Of a stretch of DNA of 64,000 nucleotides, positions 58,124-64,000 are shown in pieces. A model generated the notes under the pieces. The model searched no databases. It was not told where the DNA came from and saw nothing but the letters and a program-made list of their open reading frames with translations. Origin of the DNA: Lolium rigidum (Eukaryota > Streptophyta > Magnoliopsida > Poales > Poaceae); the NCBI RefSeq assembly GCF_022539505.1, contig NC_061510.1, positions 40,511,047 to 40,575,046 on the forward strand, read 5' to 3'. The position numbers and the translations under genes are program-made. Every line of letters begins with the position of its first letter. The stretch's first letter is position 1.

Positions 58124-60051
58124 GCATCATCTCCGCCAACGTTGTTGGCATGTTCCTCTGCAGCCTTTGCCACAAAGGCGAACCTCGCCGGCATCCTTGG
58201 CTAAACCAAGCGATGGCATGTGCCTCTATCACTCCTTCACAAGAGTTTCTGGTGGAGTTCCACCGGGTCAGGTAATCCCGATCTGTTTCTTGCGGGCGCT
58301 GCACGCACAAAGCAAGCTGCTGAGGCCTGTTTGGCCTTCTGTAGGTGCTGCTGAAGTTGCTCACAAAAGCTTCCTCAAAGTCCAACCAGCCATTTATGCT
58401 TCCTTCCGGCAAGTTGTTCAGCCAGATTCTTGCCGGTCCTACTAGGAACGTCGGCACAATTCTCACGGCCCAACGCCGGTTTCCTCCTCCATCTATGACT
58501 CCTCCGCCACCAGCAACGTATACCGCGGTCACGTAATCCGCGAGCCAGTCTTCCGGCTTTGTGGTGCCATCGTATGTTTTGGTGTCACGGGGCAACTGAA
58601 AGTTGCGAACTGGAGGTGGCTCTTTCATGATCCTTGGGCCAAAGCACTTTGGACCCGGAGGACCCTCTGCCTCAATCATCTCTGACAGGTATACTCTGTC
58701 CAGACGGTGCCTCGCATCCCGTTCCGGCAAGTTTCTTTCTCCCAACCGCTCTCCCAAAGGTTTCCGGTAAGCGGTGAGTCTTGTTGAATCAGCTTCATCG
58801 TAATGTTCTGGTGCCGCGGCCCTTGCCTGCCGGTACCTTGGTGGAGGCATCTCCTCCTCATCGTACGCTGCCCTTGCAGCCGGATAGTTTTGCCCGGTTT
58901 CGTGTCTACCAGCATGATTGTTTCCGGCATAGCCTTCCTTGGCGTAGCCTCGTTCTGCCCCTTGGCTTTTTCTACCGGCATCGTGTTGCCCGGCTTGTTG
59001 TTTACCGGCAAGGACCGGATCGTACACGGTCATCTGCCGTGCGTTCACTTCTTTTTCTCTTCTCCTGTCCGGATGAGGGGACGAGGCCTGCCCGTGGGAC
59101 TTGCTTCCGGCATTCTTTGTTGAACGCGCGAATTTCGAGGCTATAGCCTTGTTCAGCTTAGCCAGCTGCTCGGCGTTCTGCTGCTCTACGGTATCTAGCG
59201 GCTCTCGACACGCTCTTGTTGTTTTGCCGAGCTTCTCCGGTAGCGAGTCACACGGATCTACGACAGCCTTAGCAGCTTTTATGGTTTTATCCGGGCTACT
59301 GTACTTAGGTTTCTCTACGATGCTAGCAGATGCAGAGGTACTCTTGCCGGTAAGAACTTCCTTACGCAAATCCTGATCTAGATTGCGAGCTTTAAGCCGG
59401 TTTTCCGGTATCCTAGCAGCATGAGCGCTAACAGAAGCAAAGCCATGGGCAGCGTTATACTCGCGTACGGTTAGGTTCAGCTCGCGCTGCGCCCTGACGA
59501 CGTCCTTGCCGCTCTCGAGTATCTTCTGGCGCTGCGCCTCCAGCTCCGCCTGAGCCGTTGCTGGGTCGATGTTCTGCGCGATGGGCGTTGCCAACGCGTT
59601 CATCACCGCTTGGAGAGGTGTGGCCGGTGGTGCGGAAGACGCTCCCGGCGCGCCGGTGTCGCGCTCCAGCGGTGGCTTGGCCGCACGGGTCGCAGCCGCC
59701 ACGACCAGCAACTTCGTCCGCAGCCTCCTTGCCCGCGCCGGTTACGCCGGCCATCATCACCTCGACGCTGCCGGCGGCGCGGCCTGCACGGAGCCACCTT
59801 GGCGGGTCCGGTGCCACCAGCACCGGCGAGAGGCGCCGGCGCACGGGGACGGTGCCGAAGTAGACGCGGTGGCTGCCGAACTCGATGATGCGGCCGTTCT
59901 TGGGGAAGATGCCGCCGTTGGCGAAGCAGCCCGCGTTGTCGTTGATGAAGTCGATGGAGTAGAAGCTCCGGACGAGCGCGGACACCGTCCGCTCGCCGGC
60001 GAACTCGAGGATGCCCGCCCGAATATGTATTCCGAGCATGCGCCACTTCAT
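57945..60051 (-). pseudogene. Gag of element F
   Basis: The likely start is the ATG at 60051, just after the primer-binding site (MKWRMLGIHIRAG). That frame runs to about 59690 and then shifts into the long frame 59711-57945. The middle is Ala/Arg-rich. A Retrotrans_gag core lies near 58600-58200 (TKTYDGTTKPEDWLADYV, VGPARIWLNNLPEGSI, FSSTYRRP). The C-terminal portion is Gln/Pro-rich. The core would form particles and package RNA. Confidence 0.82.
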
Positions 60052-60052
60052 G

Positions 60053-60072
60053 CCCCACGGTGGGCGCCAAGC
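60053..60072 (-). other. Primer-binding site of element F
   Basis: On the minus strand, TTGGCGCCCACCGTGGGG begins two bases after the 5' LTR. It matches the primer-binding sequence of other grass gypsy elements. Confidence 0.8.
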
Positions 60073-60784
60073 TGTCGTCGTGGTGAACGGACGGATGCCA
60101 TAGGATGGCTTAAGTTGGGGCCGAATGGACGCAAGAGGATTCGGGGGAGGGTTTGTGATTAGATGGGATGAACTTCCGGATGGTTTCCTCAAGAACTTAG
60201 CCAAGGCTAGAGGTTGAAGAAGAAAGACATAAGGAAGAACTCGCTCTAGATCATCATCTTTATTGATCTTAACAGGCTACCAGTTTCTCAGTACAAGTTC
60301 TTCTGTGTTCATGCGCGCCTCTGTAAGAAGGGCTGCCCCCTCTCCTTATATAGGGGAGAGGGTGGCTTACAGGGTAAGAAACCCTAATGGCATCTTTGAC
60401 TAGACAAACTACTTTACAAAGCTACTTTAATCATAGAAGACACCGGAGTCCTCTTTAATCAGAGATGCTGACGTCCTCCGGCTTCTTTGACCGTCATCTT
60501 TCTCTTTATCGTCAGCCCTTCGTCTAAAGTTACTTTGATTAGCTCATCTTTGTCTTCTAGCTCTGGAGAGAATCTTTGACCAGTCCTGCCGACCTGCTCT
60601 TCCCTCCGGTGGCCCGGTATCTTCTTACCTGGTTCCGGCATACCCCTCTTGGGGATACCGGCTTAGCTTCACTTAGCTAAGTTCCTATCTTTAAGTTCCG
60701 GTACGAACATTAAACCGGTATCTTGATGGCTCAAACCATCCGGTTTGGCATGCCTTTGGCATACCGGGGGTCATCCCCCCAACA
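60073..60784 (-). repeat. 5' LTR of element F
   Basis: This is 712 bp, TGTTGGGGGG to GACGACA on the minus strand, with a TATATAAG promoter run near 60350. It differs from the 3' LTR at about a dozen positions by eye. Confidence 0.92.
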
Positions 60785-60789
60785 ATTTT

Positions 60790-62975
60790 GCTCTAGGGAG
60801 AGTAGACATTGCACGCCTCAACTATGGAATCATCTCCTTAATTCCGAAGGTCAGAGGAGCGGACGCGATTAGACAGTACAGGCCTATTGCGCTCATCAAC
60901 GTGATTTTTAAATTTATAGCTAAGGCGTATGCGACTAGACTGACCCGATTGCACATAGGACGATTGACAGGAGCCAGACGGCCTTCATTAGAGGCCGCTG
61001 CTTGCACGAGGGAGTGTTGGCAATTCACGAGATTGCCCATGAGTTACGGGTTAAGAAGCTCAAGGGCATTCTGCTTAAGCTGGATTTTGAGAAAGCATAT
61101 GATCGAGTGAACTAGGAGTTCCTCCGTGAAGTCCTACTGAGGAAGGGTTTCTCAGCAGGGGTTGTGCACAGATTGATGCAACTTGTCTCGGGTGGGCAGA
61201 CGGCGATCAACGTCAACGGTGAGATTGGCCAATATTTCCGCAATGCTCGAGGGGTACGGCAGGGGGACCCCCTATCCCCCATTCTTTTCGACTTCATGGT
61301 TGATGCCTTGGCGGCCATCTTAACCAGGGCCAAGGAGAGCGGCCACATCCAGGGGGTTGTGCCACACCTGATTCTAGGGGGAGTCACGCATCTCCAATAT
61401 GCTGATGATACGTTGATCATGATTGAGCCTTCCGACATCGGGATCGCAAACCTCAAGCTCCTTCTGCTCTGTTTCGAGAACATGTCGGGGCTCAAGATCA
61501 ACTTCACCAAGAGTGAGGCGCTTGTCACAGGGGTGGACGACGTGGAGCGGCGTAGGATCGCCGACTTGCTTAACTGCAACCTCGGGAGCCTTCCCATGTC
61601 CTATCTGGGCCTTCCGGTCTCGGATAAGACCCTCTCGGTCGCTGACTGGTACTTCCTGACGGAGAAAGTGGGCCATAGGGTGGACCCATGGCAGGGACTC
61701 TTTCTGGCATCTGCGGGGAGACTGGAGCTGACCAACTCGTGTCTGTCGAGTCTACCGATGTTCGCAATGGGGATCTATCTTCTCCACGAAGCGACACACG
61801 GGGAGATGAATAAGTCCAGAGCCCGCTTCTTTTGGGAAGGAGCTGGGAATAAGAGGAAGTACCACATGGTCGATTGGGCGACGGTTTGCAAGCCGCGGGA
61901 GCTTGGAGGATTGGGAATCCTTAACACAAAATTGATGAATATTGCGCTCATGTTGAAGTGGATTTGGAAACTTTACCAGGGAGCAGAGGGTCTATGGGCG
62001 GACCTGCTCAGAGCCAAATACCTAAGGGGGAACGATCTCTTCTCCCCGCTGGTGCCGACTAAGGGTTCCCAGTTTTGGAATGCAATACACAAAATCAAAT
62101 GCTATTTCAAACTGGGCGCGAGGCACAAGGTTGCGAACGGGAGACGCACATATTTCTGGCTCGACTGGTGGACGGGGAAGGGTCCCTTGAGAGTGTTGTT
62201 TCCCCGCCTCTTTGAGTGCTGTGACAACCACTTTGCCACAGTTGCGGAAGTGCGGGATGCCAATGGGTGGCATATTAGGTTCCGGAGGACCTTTGGGACG
62301 GTGGAGGTTGTGGAATGGGAAAACCTCTGCAGGATCTTCGACCTTCATCCCTTCTCGGAGGGCGAGGACGAAGTCTCGTGGGCTCTTGAACCCTCCGGGG
62401 CCTTTTCCACTAGGTCCATCTACGGACGTCTCTCGCAAGGGGCGGTGGTGACTCACTTCAGGGAGGTCTGGAAGACGAGGGTGCCGCCTAGGATTAGGGT
62501 TTTCCTCTGGCAACTCATCAGAAGCCGCCTTCCATCGGGAGTACAAGTGGCAAAGAGGAATGGCCCAACTAATGGGGCCTGTGCCTTCTGTGGGGAACGG
62601 GAGGATTGTAACCATATCTTTTTCTCATGCTACCTGGCTAAGTTGGCATGGGCAGGAGCTAGGGAGCTCCTACGGTGTGACTGGAACCCAGCATGGGCTG
62701 GGCAGTTCATTGCTCTTGTCCAAAGTCTTTCGGGGTCCCTTCGTAGGCTAGCCTAGTTCACCTTTGCGGCCCAATGCTGGGCGCTTTGGAACATTAGGAA
62801 TAAACTAGCTATGGAAGGAAAGCTTATCAATAACCCTGCTGATGTCTTCTTCCACATGCACTCATATATGCAGCGCTGGAGGGTTCTGGTCAGACCGAGG
62901 GACCGTGCGACTCTGGACGTGGTGATGGAAGGGGTTAGGAGGCTCCAGGCGACGACGCGCGCACAAGCTGGATGA
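60790..62975 (+). pseudogene. LINE ORF2, 3' part: reverse transcriptase and zf-RVT
   Basis: After element F the frame resumes (ALGRVDIARLNYGIISLIPK, IRQYRPIALINVIFK). A one-base shift near 60950 leads to the frame with LKLDFEKAYDRVN, where a TAG at 61113-61115 stands where a Trp codon is expected. It continues with VRQGDPLSPILFDF, the YADD box (QYADDTLIM, near 61400), INFTKSEAL and LPMSYLGLP. A zf-RVT region (VPPRIRVFLWQLIRSRLPSG, CAFCGEREDCNHIFFSC) follows. A second TAG at 62754-62756, again where Trp is likely, precedes 73 more in-frame codons ending at 62973-62975. Hence it is inactive. Confidence 0.9.
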
Positions 62976-63170
62976 AGTCATTTGCTATCTTTGTTGCTGT
63001 GTGTGTGTGCTAGCTTCATGTACTCCATTTGCTTTGGTAGATGATCGAACCTTGTATGATCTTGAATTGTGGGGCTGGGTGAGGCCGGGATTTGGTTTGT
63101 AAGCTATCATACTATTGTGGTTGCCGTATGGCTTTATATATAAAGCCGGGCCGATGGCCTTATGTTTAAA
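62976..63170 (+). other. LINE 3' untranslated region and tail
   Basis: The tail ends with TTTATATATAAAGCCGGG and ATGGCCTTATGTTTAAA, a form common to plant LINE ends. The A-run is only three bases, so the tail is short or eroded. Confidence 0.75.
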
Positions 63171-63186
63171 AGATGGACAATGAAGA
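63171..63186 (+). repeat. LINE target-site duplication, right copy
   Basis: It is identical to 33383-33398. Confidence 0.93.
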
Positions 63187-63768
63187 AAGCTCATATTTGT
63201 GAACAGAGAAGACATCATAAATATGCCAGTACCATCAGCTGACCTCTTTTTTGTATCTGATTCTGAGGTGAAGTGCTTCTTGATGTAAGAGTGGACAAGG
63301 TACAACCAATCAAGAGAAGGGCCACAGCCAACATATCTTCGCACGTAATTGCGATGTTAAATACTGCTCCTTGTACTACTCTTTCTAGAGGACATAATAA
63401 ATAAACATTGTCTAAATCAAGCAGAAAAAGGTATCTTTTGAGTTTTTTATTTACCTTGAACTACTTCTCTTTACGTATCTTATCTAGCAAAATCATCTCC
63501 TCTATAATGGCCTCTACAACACCTGAAGCATTCAACTGACACATGGATGAGTCATAAAAAACAGAAGGTAGTTAAGAAACTGATAAGACAAACAGCTAGT
63601 TCAGGTAGCAAGATCCCCATGGAGATCAGCCACACCAGAAAACATGCTTGCTAGGAGGTTAAAATTCTACACTTGGTCACAACAAATATAAACTTCAACA
63701 TGTCAGAGCTCACATGCCTCACATGTAACCAACAAAGTTCAGCAAACAAAGACTAAAACTATTTTATC
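63187..63768. other. Non-coding host stretch after the LINE
   Basis: It is AT-rich, with no recognised gene, repeat or RNA. It was contiguous with 33382 before the LINE inserted. Confidence 0.5.
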
Positions 63769-63770
63769 TA

Positions 63771-63862
63771 TCCCTCCGATTGATATTAATTGACTCTAGT
63801 ATGGATGTATCTAGAACTAAAATGTGTCTAGATACATTCACATTAGAGTCAATTAACAGGAG
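63771..63862. mobile_element. Stowaway-like MITE, about 92 bp
   Basis: The left end is TCCCTCCGATTGATATTAAT. The arms ATTGACTCTAGTATGGATGT and TACATTCACATTAGAGTCAA are inverted repeats. TA lies on each side (63769-63770, 63863-63864). The right tip (ACAGGAG) is shortened or diverged. Confidence 0.75.
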
Positions 63863-64000
63863 TACTATTTTTGCTCTCCATTACATTGACAAAAAGGAAC
63901 CTCAGCTAAGCATAGCTGAAACTAAGAATTGCCTGATATTTATAGACTGGAGAAATCAAACATGAAAGTACATTTCTAGAACTGCATGTACCAAAATGGT

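Larger units (their letters stand above)
38419..60784 (-). mobile_element. Element F: Tat-like Ty3/gypsy element with antisense ORF, minus strand, inserted in the LINE
   Basis: The 711- and 712-bp LTRs start TGTTGGGG and end GACGACA on the minus strand. The target duplication ATTTT is exact at 38414-38418 and 60785-60789. From 60072 downward come a primer-binding site, gag, a zinc-knuckle/protease region, reverse transcriptase (YVDD), RNase H and integrase to 53314. A spliced ORF on the opposite strand occupies 40077-52608. Element G (41160-49355) is nested inside; without it F is about 14.2 kb, within the size range of Tat elements. About a dozen LTR differences and several frameshifts are present. 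Confidence 0.93.
33399..63170 (+). mobile_element. Full-length L1-type LINE, 7.4 kb after removing element F
   Basis: The LINE is bounded by an exact 16-bp target duplication AGATGGACAATGAAGA at 33383-33398 and 63171-63186. It carries ORF1 (zinc knuckles), ORF2 (endonuclease, reverse transcriptase, zf-RVT) and a short A-ending tail (GTTTAAA). Element F (38419-60784) is inserted in the reverse transcriptase part of ORF2. Removing F and its 5-bp duplication leaves about 7.4 kb, suggesting an element not 5'-truncated at insertion. ORF2 has several lesions, so the copy is inactive. Confidence 0.93.

Noticed and set aside
62985..63344. 119-residue minus-strand ORF across the LINE end
   Set aside because: It crosses the LINE/host junction at 63170, so it cannot be an old gene, and it has no domain.
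1..64000. tRNA, rRNA, snoRNA or CRISPR features
   Set aside because: None was recognised by eye. Sequences resembling tRNA 3' ends are the LTR primer-binding sites, which pair with tRNAs but are not tRNA genes.

Overview
The window is plant nuclear DNA, almost certainly from a grass of the Pooideae. It is dominated by nested retrotransposons, with LTRs opening TGATACGTCT or TGTTGGGG, Stowaway-type MITEs at TA dinucleotides, and one piece of a host gene: exon 1 of a glycoside hydrolase family 32 cell-wall invertase or fructan exohydrolase (10702-10891). I cannot name the species. No tRNA, rRNA or CRISPR array was seen.

Layout. Positions 1-6480 hold a left-truncated non-autonomous Ty3/gypsy element (A, gag-protease only). 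Positions 6481-10700 are older sequence: a MITE remnant, a decayed Ty1/copia relic, and a hAT-like element carrying a Stowaway MITE. The GH32 exon and part of its intron follow, ending in a hairpin and a 100-N gap (11786-11885). Positions 11886-27508 are a minus-strand gypsy element (C) with gag, protease and an antisense multi-exon ORF. Element D (17637-25712, TSD CTTAT) is nested in C's gag. Positions 27509-30166 are a truncated minus-strand relative of D (E). Positions 30167-33398 are low-complexity, partly coding-like DNA.

Positions 33399-63170 are one full-length L1-type LINE with a 16-bp target-site duplication. Its ORF2 is split by a minus-strand, Tat-like gypsy element (F, 38419-60784, TSD ATTTT). 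F carries gag-PR-RT-RH-IN on the minus strand and a spliced antisense ORF on the plus strand. Exon 1 of that ORF is split by element G (41160-49355, TSD CTATG), a sibling of A. The order of insertion was therefore LINE, then F, then G; and separately C, then D. The window ends in non-coding DNA with a second Stowaway MITE.

How the parts relate. A and G share one gag-protease type; D and E share another Gag-like ORF with a hydrophobic C-terminus. All four share the LTR head, and A, G and D share a long 3' non-coding spacer with a repeated polypurine-tract-like motif. None of these four encodes reverse transcriptase or integrase, so they must depend on enzymes made elsewhere. F is the only LTR element here with a full pol, but it is broken by frameshifts. 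Many single-base disruptions fall at CTG-type sites, so some may be sequencing errors. Coordinates of element ends come from reading LTR copies and target-site duplications by eye.
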